A DNA stretch of 64,000 nucleotides, taken from the NCBI GenBank assembly GCA_018806915.1, contig JAGKQI010000091.1:682001-746000 (forward strand), read 5' to 3'. Under the pieces are notes generated by a model, which was not told the DNA's origin, did not search any database, and saw only the letters and a list, made by a program, of their open reading frames with translations. Made by a program: the position numbers and the translations under genes. This document shows positions 33,039 to 44,071 of the stretch, piece by piece. Position 1 is the first letter of the stretch, and each line of letters starts with the position of its first letter. This DNA comes from Phytophthora colocasiae. Taxonomy: Eukaryota; Oomycota; Peronosporomycetes; Peronosporales; Peronosporaceae.

Positions 33039-33860
33039 TCACATGATGGTGCAGGAGCCTCCGTTTTCCTCTTCCTGTGGCTGTTGCTCTCTTTCCTCTT
33101 CTTCATTCTTTTCCTTCTCTTCAACCTTTGCTGGATGTGTTGCTGTAGATTTCTGCTTGGGGCTACTCGCTTGCACTGGCGGTGGACCCGTTCTTTTGGG
33201 CTTGCCCACCATTTTGGAGAACGGATCGTCAGCTTCGTCCTCCTGTTGCAACTGTTCCTGCTGGACTGCGACTATCTCCTCTGGCACGCCCATCTTGGTC
33301 GCTTCCAGCTTCATTTGTTCTCGCAGAACCGCCTTCTTCACAGCATCGTTCTTGAACGGTACTACACCAGCAAGTAATAACAACATGAGTAAATTCATGT
33401 GAACACACTTTCATCAGCGTTGCAGTCGTCGTACCAAAGGCGTCTTCAGCCGCATCAGCTTCCAGGTCCGCAGGTTTATCCCATCGGTCTTCTCCAGTTT
33501 CCGTATTGTGGTCTTTCCTCTCTTTGATGTAAGCACTGCCCAGCGTTTCTTTATTCTTTGCAGAAGCCACCCCCGTCCCGTCGAAAGCGACTGGCCACCT
33601 CGATCCCTCTGTCATCTTCCGTCACCACAGGCTCGTAAACTCGTCCGCAGACCGTGCATTTGCCCAATGCTAACATATCCTCCTTGGGCACGTTTACGCG
33701 GCATCCTGCGCACTTGATGAAGCGCTCATTCAGCGTCCCGCTTGCCGCTCCGTTAACACCCCTAGTAACCGTCTAAAGATCTATACTGTAGAGCTCTACC
33801 TACCATAGAACCCATGTACGCCATCCACCCACCATGTCCGCTGGCTGCTTGCTCTTCCAT
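33039..33860 (-). CDS. Small spliced gene with zinc-ribbon-like Cys pairs and a C-terminal CaaX box
   Basis: Family not recognised. Exons on minus, best fit: start ATG at 33860 (MEEQAASGHGGWMAYMGSM), then about 33772-33599, 33555-33435 and 33361-33039. The last intron (33434-33362, GTACGA to GTGTAG, 73 bp, phase 1) is well supported; two others (31 and 43 bp) are short and uncertain. The second exon has two Cys pairs, FIKCAGCRV and GKCTVCGRVY, spaced like a zinc ribbon. The C-terminal part is charged (Lys, Glu, Gln) and ends GGSCTIM, a CaaX motif that would be prenylated and tether the protein to membranes. The frame stays open upstream of 33860 without another ATG. Confidence 0.55.
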
Positions 33861-34199
33861 TCCATGCCTTCGCCTCGCTTCGATGTCTTCCTCACTCTTC
33901 AATCTGCCAAGCGATGGATAATACGACGTTAAAGCAGCAGCGTAAGAATAAGGTACAGGAGTGGGCAGGGCATTTCCGCCAGGCGCCTATGGACGCACGC
34001 GCGATCACGCACCATCAACTCCGGTACTTTGAGAAAGTTTTCCTCCATCGGGTTTACTACAAGGGTATTCCATTCGTCCAGTGGACAGCCTTACAAGCGC
34101 AAACCACGGGAGTTGTTAATCCTCAAAACTGTAAATCAACTCCTGTCAATCGGATCAGTAGTCATAAATCAAAGCATATCGCCATTTATTTAAGAAAGT

Positions 34200-34216
34200 C
34201 GGCATTCCTACATTTG
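34200..34216 (+). promoter_or_regulatory. Initiator-like element of the CRN gene
   Basis: GGCATTCCTACATTTGC resembles the oomycete initiator with one extra base. It lies about 20 bp upstream of the CRN start codon, which is close for this element. Weak support. Confidence 0.35.
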
Positions 34217-34232
34217 CCAGCTCAAGCCAACT

Positions 34233-34474
34233 ATGATTCATTTATGCTGTGTTTTGCTGGGGGAGGAAGGCAAATTCTCTGTTACCGTAGACCCCATTTC
34301 GACGGTGTCAGATTTGAGACAGAAAGTCTACAATGAACGGCTTCGCCACCATGCGATCGGCCGTAACTCTCATATCCAGCTTTATCTGGCAAAGGCCCCC
34401 AACGGTGAATGGATGACGCCAGAAGATGCTGCTGTTGCTGGGTTAAACAACTTGGAGTCGTTGGAGGGCTACGG
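34233..34474 (+). pseudogene. Crinkler (CRN) effector gene, N-terminal part
   Basis: CRN proteins of oomycetes carry a conserved N-terminus needed for delivery into host cells, followed by variable C-terminal domains that act mostly in the nucleus. This start, MIHLCCVLLGEEGKFSV, is a typical CRN beginning. The LxLFLAK position reads IQLYLAKAPNGEWM at about residues 49-62, followed by the acidic/Ala stretch of the DWL region. Coding is interrupted at 34475 by a 421-bp inverted-repeat element; no secretion signal is obvious, which is common in this family. Confidence 0.85.
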
Positions 34475-34895
34475 CACTACCGTCTTCCCCCGCACACTGC
34501 GACTATGCGCTATGTCCAAAATCGGGAATTCACACACAAATGTTCGAATAGAGCACATAGCAGAATAGAACGCCTACTTCCTTGTTAGCAATAGTGCGTG
34601 CTTTGAAATTAGCCCTTAAATCACAGACGGAAGGGATGGTTGGCCAACAGAGCTCGACATTAATCTCTCTTTGTTTGCACAGACCGCATTTCAAGCACCA
34701 TGGGCAAAAGCAAACGTCGAAACTACACTATCATAGGAGGGTCGGGCCTACACCACCACAGCAAAGTGAACCCTGATCTCGCCCGACAAACATTGCATTT
34801 TTGTTCGTTGTATAACGCCTAGGCGTTTAAACCGAATATTTGCTTAACATAGTAATATAGCGCCTAGTCGCAGTGTGCGGGGCAAGACGGTAGCG
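34475..34895. mobile_element. 421-bp non-autonomous element with 39-bp inverted repeats, inserted in the CRN gene
   Basis: Terminal inverted repeats of 39 bp match at 36 positions; the left begins CACTACCGTCTTCCCCCGCA. The 5-bp TSD TACGG lies at 34470-34474 and 34896-34900. No transposase is encoded. TIR start resembles CACTA elements but the right end is TAGCG and the TSD is 5 bp, not 3, so the superfamily is left open. Element plus one TSD is 426 bp, a multiple of three, yet the CRN frames on the two sides differ, so the gene has another indel nearby. Confidence 0.88.
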
Positions 34896-36466
34896 TACGG
34901 TACAAGAACAAGGCGTTTGGTCACTATCAACTGTCGATTGAAGATGTGAGTGAAGATTTTGAGGAAGGGAAGGTTCATATTTTGGTGAAAATCCCCGAGG
35001 TGCGCATATTTTGCGTTAGAAAATACATCTGCCCCTTTAATCAGCATGATACTTTACTGGAAACCTATGACAGAGTGGGGGAAATAATTCAGCGCGACTG
35101 TGGCGACTACAGTGAACAAATCCTGACAAAAATTGAAGAAATGTACCATTTCAATACGCAACCATACCCGTTTATCTGTGTGCAAGGTTCATCCGGTGTG
35201 GGTAAGACCCAGCTCGCGTTTGCTTTGCAAGGATGCCGACCATGGTTTTACTCGCCTATGTGTGAGGTTAATGTAACATCTCAAGGGGTTTATCTACAGT
35301 CTGTGTCTCTCTCGGCTCGGTTCCGCGATGCCAGGACGATGGACTTATACCACGAAAAGCCTGAAAGCGCCATTTTCGACCCGAATTCTTCATTTTACCA
35401 GAACGAGGAGCTGTGGACGTACGGCTGGATATGTGCCTTATTAAAGTATTGCAGTCTGGAAGAGAACCAGCAATCACGTATGATCCGGTTCGAAAAGACA
35501 TTGGAATTCCCAGTGAGCAAGTGCGATCGTAAAACTGTCGATGCTGTACGGGATGAAATGGTGGCGGAAAACAAACTGCTGCCATTCTTCATTTTGGACG
35601 AGATGGAAATTACAGAAGGTAAAAGGAACACGGCAGCTTTCCAAATTAACGTCTTCCGTACGTGTCGGTTAGTGCTGATAGCAATGGGAAAAGATCCTGA
35701 GCTCAGTACGTTGATAGATCAGTCGAACGAGAAGCAAGAGTGGATGACGCTCGTTCCACGTTTCCCGCTTTACCAGCTCAATCCTTTTGAGACATCGACG
35801 GAACAAGCAGCTTGGGATCAAGTGGAGCAGCAGTATCCTATCGTGAAACGTATCGCGGAAGGTTCTAGAGGGGGCTTCGCTACTGCTTTTGTGCAAAGTG
35901 TTGTCCGGTATGCGCGTTATCGCACCAGTTGGAACCTACCCGATCTACTGGACTATGCACTAGGACAAGTTGGCACCAAAATGCGCAACGAAAAGAAATT
36001 TATGAATAACCAAACGGGTCGAAATGCACATCTGAAGGCGATTTCGTACGCCTTAAAGTCCCCGGAAACATCGAAATCGGCCATGACACAAATGATGGAA
36101 GTCGAGGACGAGGCGATGCGTGTGCATTTCGCACAATTTGCCGATGATAAGTTGACTGACGTAACAAGTTGCGACGGTATCTCAACCGTCCACGGTCAAG
36201 TGTGGGTGCCGCGCTGTAGTTTCCCGATTATGGACGAGGATCTGCTGTTGTACCTAGCGATTTTGGGCGGGAAACCGTTTTCGGGCTACACTAGAAGTTC
36301 CTACATGCTTCATGTGGCCGCCTCTAGCTGCATTTCGACGTGGCAAATGTTCATGATGTACCAGGGAGGAAAAGGTTTTGCTACTGACGAAGTTGCGGTT
36401 CCTGAAAATATCTTTAACCCCTTGTCTACCGACGTCGTAAGATACGCCATAGCAAAATCCGTACGT
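34896..36466 (+). pseudogene. CRN gene, central part with P-loop NTPase domain
   Basis: Opens with a segment ending DFEEGKVHILVKIPE, where HILVKIP stands at the conserved HVLVVVP junction of CRN proteins, the boundary between delivery region and effector domain. A P-loop NTPase follows: Walker A GSSGVGKTQLAFAL (about 35188-35230) and a Walker B-like LLPFFILDEMEI near 35578-35615. A long helical region follows with no other break up to 36466, where a piggyBac-like element interrupts. In known CRN architectures this NTPase is followed by a PD-(D/E)XK nuclease, which is indeed found past the element. Confidence 0.85.
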
Positions 36467-39400
36467 CATAACTTACGCCATAGAGCGCTTGACAATAGGA
36501 AATGGCTCGGGCCATACTGTAGCGAAGTCAAAAAAGAAAAATAAGATGCGAAAGGTCTAACTGGCAGAGTTAGAAATAGGGCGCGGTTAGGGTGCGGGAA
36601 GGAGATACGGCGTGTGTGGGAATGCGATACGCGCAAACCGCCCACGCCGACACTGGCAGCCTGCCAGTCATTCCAGAATTTGCTCGATGGCGAGGATCCG
36701 GTCAAGCGCACGTGGAAAAACCGCTGCTGTCAAAGCTGTCGCCCGAGACATCGATTTTCGACATTTGTGGCGGCAACTGCTTGGCGTTGGGTGGACTGCG
36801 AAGCGGCCAAGCGGAATCCAGACGGAGTGGTCGTACGTGAGTCCAGAGGGTGGTAAATGTTTTGTTGGAGAGGATGCTGTTGTCGCTTATGTAGTGGAAT
36901 CGGGGCTGCTGAAAGATGTCGATGGCAACGAAGAGGCCGAGAGCGACGAGGAAGCACGGCAGTGCTGGTATCGACGTGGAAGCTGATGGGGTTCGTGCGT
37001 CCCAGATCGACACGAGTGCTCAACTCTCGCAGGGCACACTGGATAATTTGTTTGGCGAGTCTAGCGACTCAGAAGTCGACCTTTCACAGGCTGCTGTTGC
37101 CCGTGCGTTTGATTTGTCGCCTAGCGATATACAAGGTGAGGAGTCGGAAAGGAGCGCCGCTACAAGCTTACAGCTACTATCAGAGGCCTCAGGGCCCGAA
37201 AGTGATGACACACCGGCAAATATCCCTCTTCCGACGACCGACCGAGTGCTACGGCCGCGGGTTTCCGTCAAGAAAGACGTGAATTTTGTATCTGAAGACG
37301 AGGACCTGGATGCCTACGTGAGCTTTAGCTCTGGTGAAAGTGATGGTGAAGGCGGTATTGAGGGGGATGAAGACACCAATGCAGTCCCAAGTGACGATGA
37401 CGACGTTGTGTCGGAACGAGATGCAGTGCAGTTAGACGAAGCTTTTGTCGCGTCTCTTCAAATAGGAACGGACAGACTCACTTCGAACGGAGTCAAGGAG
37501 CGCGCGGCCGTGCTACGTACGATGGTCTGGACGCCTCCGTCGTCGTGTTTTGAAGAAGGAGGTTCTCCTTACCCTGGCCTAGCTATGGAAGAAGCCAAGC
37601 CGACGCTTGAGTTGCGTAGTCTTTGCCACTCCCCGTTACTGAGCTTCTTCTACTTTATGCCCAAGTCATTGTGGGTCTTGATAAATGACGAGACCAACCG
37701 GTACAACCAACAACAAATGGAGCGGCGCGCGCAGGCTACACTGGCGAGACAAGAAGGCCGTGGCCGCGGAAGTAGTCAGCTCCAACCCGAGACTATTGTC
37801 AAGATTCGCCGGCGCTTGAAATCGTCGCCGGCTTACCAGACTCATGAAATCTTGCACGTGATAGGCCTTCTCGTCGCGCGGATGATGTGCCCACAAAGCG
37901 CAGCTTTGCGGATCACTGGTCAATGTCCGAGAATGGTGCTATACCTGCAGGGACTTTTGGTCGGTTTATGGGTCGGAACAGGTGTCAGGACATTCTCCGT
38001 GACTTGCACTTCGTTGATAACGAAGGGGAACGGACACGGGACAAGCTGTGGAAACTTCGGCCTGTCATCACAAAGTTACAGCAGCGTTTTCTGGCTGGAT
38101 GGTCTCTTCCTGGTGTTTTTTCTTTTGACGAAGGTGTTTTGCCTTCCACTTCGAGACGTAACACTACGCGTATGTACATGCCGGATAAGCCGCACCGCTA
38201 CGGTTCTAAAATGTTCATGCTGTGTGATTCAAGAACGGCATATTGCCACAGGTATGTTCTATTTCAATTATGTCGTAACTTACTACCTCCTGTTATATCT
38301 GACCAGCTATGTCGTAACTTACTCCAGATTTGAGATGTATGCCGGGAAACGCAACGCGGGAGATGAAGGTGACCCCTCATTCGACCACAAGACAGGTGCT
38401 GCATCCGTCGTTCGAAACCTGAAGACCGTTTTCGAGTCGACTTCGCGGCGGCAATGGCATCTTATCGTCATCGATAGATTCTACTCTTCGATTTTGCTGG
38501 CTGTGGAACTTCTCGGCATGAGTGTGTACATGCTTGGAACTGTCATGACCGACAGACTTGGTTTCGACAAGAATGTGAAGTCGACGCGCAAGACTCGCCC
38601 CAAAGCATCCCAAGAGGCACCTTCACCTTTACTCGCTCCGTGGATGTTCCCAGCATGGTAGCATTTCATTGGTTTGACAGCAAACCCGTGCACTACTTGT
38701 GCACGGGCTCGACGATGGCGGGAAGCACTATCAAGCGAAATGTCAAAGGCGAAGGCTCGATAACTGTACCGTGTCCGGAAGCTGTGACCGACTACCAACG
38801 CTGGATGGGCGGAGTTGATGTGCATGATCAACTCCGCCTTCAAGCGTTCTCACTGCAAACTTCAACGAGGTTCAAGAAATACTACAAGTGCTTGTTTCTG
38901 GGCTTTGTTGATCTTGCTCTAGTGAACGCCTTCATCTCGCACAAGGAGACGGCGCGGCTCGCAGGTACGGCGGCTATGACACGAGGAGAATGGTACGCCG
39001 TGCTACAGAACCAGCTACTGCAGGTGAAAGCCGATGACTTCGCCGGAGTGGTCGTGACGCCACCTACCTACACCCAGAAGCGCAGACGCACGCCCGTTCG
39101 CCTTTCACACGCCCCTGAGCAATCCGATGACTGGGTCACGGTGAGTGGCGTACAGAAGCGTCGCCAGCGCTCCTGCAAAGTTTGTGCTCTGTTGAGAACA
39201 GACCGGAAGAAGAAGTCTTTCGCCACGACCTTCTTTTGCGAGCGCTGCTCCCTTGATGCTGCAAAATGCTGGCTTTGCAACAAGATCCGGCACAGCTATA
39301 AAGGTGAAGCAAAAACGTGCTTCGCGATATGGCATGAAGACTTTGACTGCGGTCAAAGTATTCCAGCGACACTGGGCAAAAAAGTTGTGCTTCGTAGACC

Positions 39401-39823
39401 AGGACAGGAAGCTGGCAAGCGAAAGAAGACCCGCCGCGAACTCGAGCTCCACAATGGAGACGCTGATGATGAGGAAAGCAAAAGTGGCGAGGCGTGACTG
39501 GTGGGTTCGCGCAACTGCGCTGAAGTCGTCTTTGATGAGTGTTTCCCGTTGGCACTGCCTATGCAGGACAAAATGAAACTTGTTCTTGATTTGCTGCTTG
39601 TTCTTTACTATCTATTGTGTTGTCGTGCGATTCATTGCGCTGTTATGTTCATCGTTTTTTTATGCAATGAAACAACTTACGACATTGCAAGTCTTGCGAA
39701 GTCTGGTACGTCGTATGATAGACGACATGATTTGAGAAAACCGGTTGAGAACTTATACAGCTTCCCGCATGTGGCTATGTACGCCATATTAAAGCCAAGT
39801 ATCTTGCAATGGGGTAAGTTATG
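36467..39823 (+). mobile_element. piggyBac-like element in the CRN gene with ACGT target duplication
   Basis: 3357 bp. The ends are inverted: CATAACTTACGCCAT at left and the inverse of CATAACTTACCCCAT at right (14 of 15 match). Direct flank repeat ACGT lies at 36463-36466 and 39824-39827. Because one ACGT copy gives a continuous CRN frame, the boundary is well supported. The classical piggyBac target is TTAA, so this family differs in target choice. It encodes one broken transposase. Confidence 0.85.
36686..39497 (+). pseudogene. piggyBac-like (PGBD4-type) transposase, frameshifted
   Basis: The N-terminal part starts MARIRSSARGKTAAVKAVAR and contains WTAKRPSG and YVSPEGGKCFVGEDAV. An acidic linker is followed by the DDE_Tnp_1_7 core: GVFSFDEGVLPS (first Asp), HLIVIDRFYSSILL (second Asp) and WMGGVDVHDQLRLQ (third Asp). 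The C-terminus has a Cys-rich zinc ribbon (CKVCALLRT, FFCERCS, CWLCNKIRH). An intron of 76 bp (38252-38327, GTATGT to CCAG) fits in phase. Single-base frameshifts near 36955, 37892 and 38620 make it dead as read. Confidence 0.88.
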
Positions 39824-40529
39824 ACGTAAAAGTACCGTGAGTTACGTGTTTGGTGTCATGAATTTCGGTAGACAAGGGGTTAATTCGTACGAGAATGCAG
39901 TGGCGCATATGATTTTCTGTGCGTCTCGAAGGAACGGAGTGCAAGGGATTTCATTGAACGACTTTTTCAGTGGATTACTGGGCGAATTCCAGCGTTATTT
40001 CCGGACAATGACAATGACAGAAGCTGGCACGGAGAGCAAAGTTACAGTCAACGATTTGTTGGAAGGATACACTGCGTTGGAGATCTCCAACACGAAGATC
40101 CCGTTTTTATCCCCACCTAATGCGAAATGGCCAGAATTTATACTTGCCGCAAACGAGAATGGATGCAACTTCGGCCACCTAACGCGCACCTCGGACAAGG
40201 TTCACGTCCAAGACTCGAAAGGCGAGGTGCTTCTCACTTGTGACTGCAAACACGGGACTGAAACAGTGGACAGTATCATGATGAGAGAAATCATCGGTGG
40301 GTTGAACGCTGTGTGGGAGGAGAAATGGTGCGACTTCCGAGGACGTGCGAGATGGGCGATCGCTCTGGTTTTCTGTTCGGAGCTGGAGGACTTCACGTGG
40401 GAACATCCAGGTGTTGGTTGCATCAAGATTAATTGCCATAACTGCATACTTGACTGGATTTCCCAACCAAAACGGGGTAAAATGGTGATCGTAATGGAAA
40501 CAGGGTCGTTACCCCATGACAATTGTTGA
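39824..40529 (+). pseudogene. CRN gene, C-terminal part with PD-(D/E)XK-like nuclease domain
   Basis: Continues the CRN gene beyond the piggyBac-like insertion; with the element and one ACGT copy removed the frame runs through. A helical start (NAVAHMIFCASRRNG) is followed by a restriction-endonuclease-like core with LLTCDCKHGTE, where Asp-x-Lys fits the catalytic D/E-x-K signature, and MMREIIGGLN after it. This NTPase plus nuclease combination is a known CRN C-terminal type. It ends at a clear stop (HDNC). Function of the nuclease is inferred from the motif only. Confidence 0.75.
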
Positions 40530-40835
40530 AGCAATGGACGAGGATGTGTTGTATAGTTCTGATGAGGGATAATTTAAAAAATATGAAATCCATCGTCAGC
40601 AAGCAAATCTTTAGTTGGTTTTTGCCAGCAATTTATTGTCTACAGACGTTCAGTGATGTATTGGCTTGGACACAACAGCGGCAACCAGTTTGCAGTTTTT
40701 TTTTTTCAGGCATTGTAGTCTGCGCAAATTACGTTTTCTTCGTAATTTCTGTGTATGATTTGATTTCTCAGTGGAGACTAAACTTCTTGAAGTATTGCAC
40801 GTATGCATACAAGAGTTTTACAGAGCAAAATTAGT

Positions 40836-41420
40836 ATGGCGACAGTCTTTGGTGCAATTGTTGGTGTTGGCGTGGCTGGAAGCAAGTTAAAGTCGACGAG
40901 GATGCGTCTCTAGCTGAATTGAAAAATGTGACCAAGAAGGAAAACCCCAACACATTCCAGTTCGACGCCATGGACTTGCAGCTCTACTTGACGAAGAAAG
41001 GAGACATGTGGCTGACGGAGGCTCACGTATAGGAAGGAGAAGGGCGAAAATGAAGACGATGAAGAAGAAGCCGAAAGTGGATGTGCTAGTACAACATGAA
41101 TTTATCGGAGCTGCTCCTTCTCAATTCCAGACGCTTCGACCAGCTCTTGTTGATTCTGTCCCCAACCTTCTCTTTCCTACCACTGGAGAGTACCGACCGT
41201 TGCTATTTTTCCGAGCACCTCCGTTGTCTGGTAAGAGTACGCTCTGTGGTTTGCTCTGCGACCGGGGAAGCCGTCGTCGTTCAAATTCTCGGACTATATA
41301 AAATCGGTCTACACTTGTGAGCTCGACAAGTTTTTTTTTTTTGGGATGCCCTTTGTGAACATATTCTCTTGATCGATGATGCTCAACTCACGTACGATGA
41401 TGATCCGAAGAGGCTCTGAT
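40836..41420 (+). pseudogene. Second CRN-type relic: CRN N-terminus plus P-loop fragment
   Basis: Starts with MATVFGAIVGVGVAGSKLK. After a frame change near 40893 it goes on to DASLAELKNV and MDLQLYLTKKGDMWLTEA, the LFLAK position. After a stop at 41032 and another frame change a VDVLVQ segment (HVLV position) is seen. Then come a Walker A-like box RAPPLSGKSTLCGLL (41215-41260) and, past a poly-T, a Walker B-like ILLIDDAQLTYDD near 41368-41402. It is truncated after that. At least three frame changes and stops show a dead copy. It lies 300 bp downstream of the first CRN gene, suggesting an old tandem family. Confidence 0.7.
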
Positions 41421-41753
41421 GCCCCATCGCTCTTCACTGTCGGATGTCTTGATACCTCTCGGAATTTGCTGCCATCGACACTTGGAACGGCCGCGTCCTT
41501 CCTGTTCTCTACCGTAGGATGCAGTAGCGCTGGTGATTAAGAGCACTGCTCTAAGAAAGAGAAGAATGAAAGTTTGAAGCATATGGGAAAAGAGGGAGGG
41601 GGCTTGGGATTTCGGAAGCAACTTGTAAAATGTACTTCTAGGCAGTGTTGCTGTGTTCATTTGACGTCGAACCGATCTCGAAATGGTATCATCAGACGGG
41701 CAAGAACAGGCAACGCAGTCAGTGAGGTGACATTTTCTGCAAGGAAAGGTTAA

Positions 41754-43335
41754 CCCCTCCAGACCGGGAGCCGATAGGAACATGTAAACTGCATATGCAG
41801 CATAATTAGACTTACTGTTTGTATATAAACAAGGTTAGGGAAGATAGGATTCAAGATGTGCAGTTACAAGAGGCTTGCTAATCCCGCATATAAGCTGCAT
41901 AATGGGCCACGACTTGCCGTCTAATTTTGCATTATGCTACATATTGCGGATAGTGACAGGTCTCACGCCGAACAGAACTTCCCATACAAATTTCTATACA
42001 TAAAGTAGGGGTGTCATCCATACAGATCCTTACAGGTGTGCAATCTTCTGGTGTGAGGTTGAGCAATCAGTTGAAACTATCAGTCCTTGTGCAAATACGG
42101 TGCAAGGAACGCAAGCAATCAACTGAAACTCTCGGTTGTTGGGTGAAGACGCGCGAATATGATGCAGGCCATGATCCTAGTTAGTGAAAACAGGCAAGCC
42201 ATGATGAAGTTCAAGGTTCCCTGTAGTGAGCAGATTAGCCACCAAAGACAACGAGAATAATCACGTTTCCTAGTCAGAGCCTGCATATATGCAGTTTATT
42301 GGCAGGTTAATATGCATCCTACACACTACGGGTTTGTTCGACGTCTCTTGTTTGAAGCCGGAGTACCAAGTGTGGAAGGTGTTCCTGGAACGTTCGTGGT
42401 TCCTCTGCGGCGAATTCGGATGACCTTGCCATTATCCACGGGGAACAATTTCCCATTCATCCACTCCTTGTGCCATATGTCCCAGCAAGTCATGGCAACT
42501 CCACGAACATTGCGCCGAGCTCGCATGCAGAGGAAGATCGGTCCCGCTGTGTTGCAGTCGTTACAGAAGTACGTCGTCGTGGAGGCGCGTTGATTTTCAG
42601 CTCGCAGAACGGAGCAGACCTTGCATGCACGTTGGCGGCGCTTCGCCTGCGTGCCTTCGTTGCGCCATTCATCACTCTGACGTGCCATGTGCTCTGTCTG
42701 CTTCACGCAGCAGTTGAAGTTAGATGCAGCACATAGCAAGTAAACCACAGAGTGCGACCTCACAATGCGTACCGTTTGCATAGTATTCCAGTACAGCCTC
42801 TTCACCCCGAAAGAAATGAACACCTTCTGTCCCGCTTGCACTTTCACCAGGCCGGATGTAGAAGTAGCGATCGTCCAAACTGCGCCGTGGCGGTGGCTTG
42901 CGTGTCCACCCTTCACTTTTCAGCTCCTTCCACACTGATTTGAACGACAGGTCTCGTCCTCTGACCTCAGAATCGCGCACCACCTTCCCCAACAGCCTTA
43001 CCATCTTCTCCGCTGTTGACTTGAGCTCCAGCTGCGCAAATTCTAGAATGAGGTAAGATTTCAAAGCGCGGGAGTTAGCTGGACGCTGTTAGCCACTCAT
43101 TCAGCGGGAACGAAAACTTGTTTTTCAAATTTTCAAAAATCACTGGTCTTTGTTCGCATGAAAATAAAAAGACACGTACAGAAACGAAACTTTTTTTTGA
43201 CTTGGTATTTGTAAAGCGCTGTGTCGGGGGAAAGGACAGGCATACAAACTTCAAGTCAAATTTAGCTTAAACTGAATATATTCAGTTTACGCCTTCAAAT
43301 CTAAGCTGCATTATGCAGCATCCGGTTTGGAGGGG
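41754..43335 (-). mobile_element. Internally deleted piggyBac-like element with TTAA target duplication
   Basis: 1582 bp flanked by TTAA at 41750-41753 and 43336-43339. Inverted ends read CCCCTCCAGACCGG and, from the right, CCCCTCCAAACCGG. Subterminal inverted motifs with TGCATTATGCAGC occur near both ends. On minus it keeps the first and last portions of a PGBD4-type transposase but not the catalytic core, so it depends on a helper. TTAA is the canonical piggyBac target. Confidence 0.9.
42326..43064 (-). pseudogene. PGBD4-type transposase remnant lacking the catalytic core
   Basis: The N-terminal portion (43064 to about 42745) has VRLLGKVVRDSEVRG, FKSVWKELKSEGW and GVHFFRGEEAVLEYY, similar in layout to the N-terminus of the other piggyBac-like transposase here. 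The C-terminal portion (about 42680-42326) has the Cys-rich zinc ribbon: CKVCSVLRAENQ, YFCNDCN, then MTCWDIWHKEW. The DDE domain between them is gone and the two pieces are in different frames. A short non-coding segment joins them. Confidence 0.75.
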
Positions 43336-43339
43336 TTAA

Positions 43340-43567
43340 CATTGTCGACATCGAGTCAACAATGTTGACATGGACAGAAGTTGGTCCATTGAAGCACCGC
43401 CGAATTGTTCGTATCGACAAGAAAGAAGGTACTCTAAACCAGCAACACCTCGCTGATATTGCTGCTGAAGCTGCAGCGATGGTCCTGCTCCAGATTGTGT
43501 GATCGTAGTGTATCTCCAAAAATTATTTGTTCTCCAAAATGAAAGTTCGAGCAGCTAATTTTACGAC
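43340..43567 (+). other. Short open segment right of the piggyBac-like element
   Basis: Plus-strand reading from the TTAA gives about 52 codons (VNIVDIESTMLTWTEVGPLK near the start) and stops at 43500. It may be the disrupted end of a gene hit by the TTAA element; no family is recognised and the left flank is closed in that frame. Confidence 0.3.
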
Positions 43568-44071
43568 ATGTCCGGCACCAGCGTTCATCCGTTGATGACC
43601 TCAAAATTCCGCTTTCTCGTTAAGTTGTAGAAAGCCACTCAAGTGAAGCTGCACGGGAGCTATTCCGCCAATCGTGTGCAAGACTTAGCCGAATACACCC
43701 GCGAGACGAGTTGGCTTCGAGCAGTTGTCGTCTCCATTGAAACACCTTGTCTTCTCGTGACGCTTCTGATCGATATTTTACCTCTTGCTGATCCGTCCAC
43801 AGGCGTCGAAGCCAATAAATTACTCTTCGTACGTGAATATTACGCTTTCGTAGTGATGACGTCACTTGCACTTCACCAGTTTCGGAAAGGAGTGTCTCTC
43901 CTTCCCTATTCGACATGGAAATTGGTCCGAGATACTCTGATCGTATCGGGTTTAACTGTTTCTAGTCTATATGGACTGGCGCTGGTTATTGGCTTCCCAT
44001 TGCCTTTCACGAATGTGGTTGCGACGCCAACGTGGGCTTCTTCTGTAGCTTCAGCGATCGCAATTCAATAG
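43568..44071 (+). pseudogene. Multi-pass membrane protein gene, N-terminal part
   Basis: Starts MSGTSVHPLMTSKFRF and meets a TAG at 43628, then continues in the same frame. Hydrophobic segments are seen at PCLLVTLLIDILPLADP and LIVSGLTVSSLYGLALVIGF, with PLPFTNVVATPTW after the second. This pattern fits a large oomycete family of multi-spanning membrane proteins of unknown function. It stops at 44071 where a Harbinger-like unit begins; the gene resumes near 47195. Confidence 0.7.

Noticed and set aside
34475..34895. CACTA (En/Spm) element
   Set aside because: The left end starts CACTA, but the right end is not TAGTG and the duplication is 5 bp.
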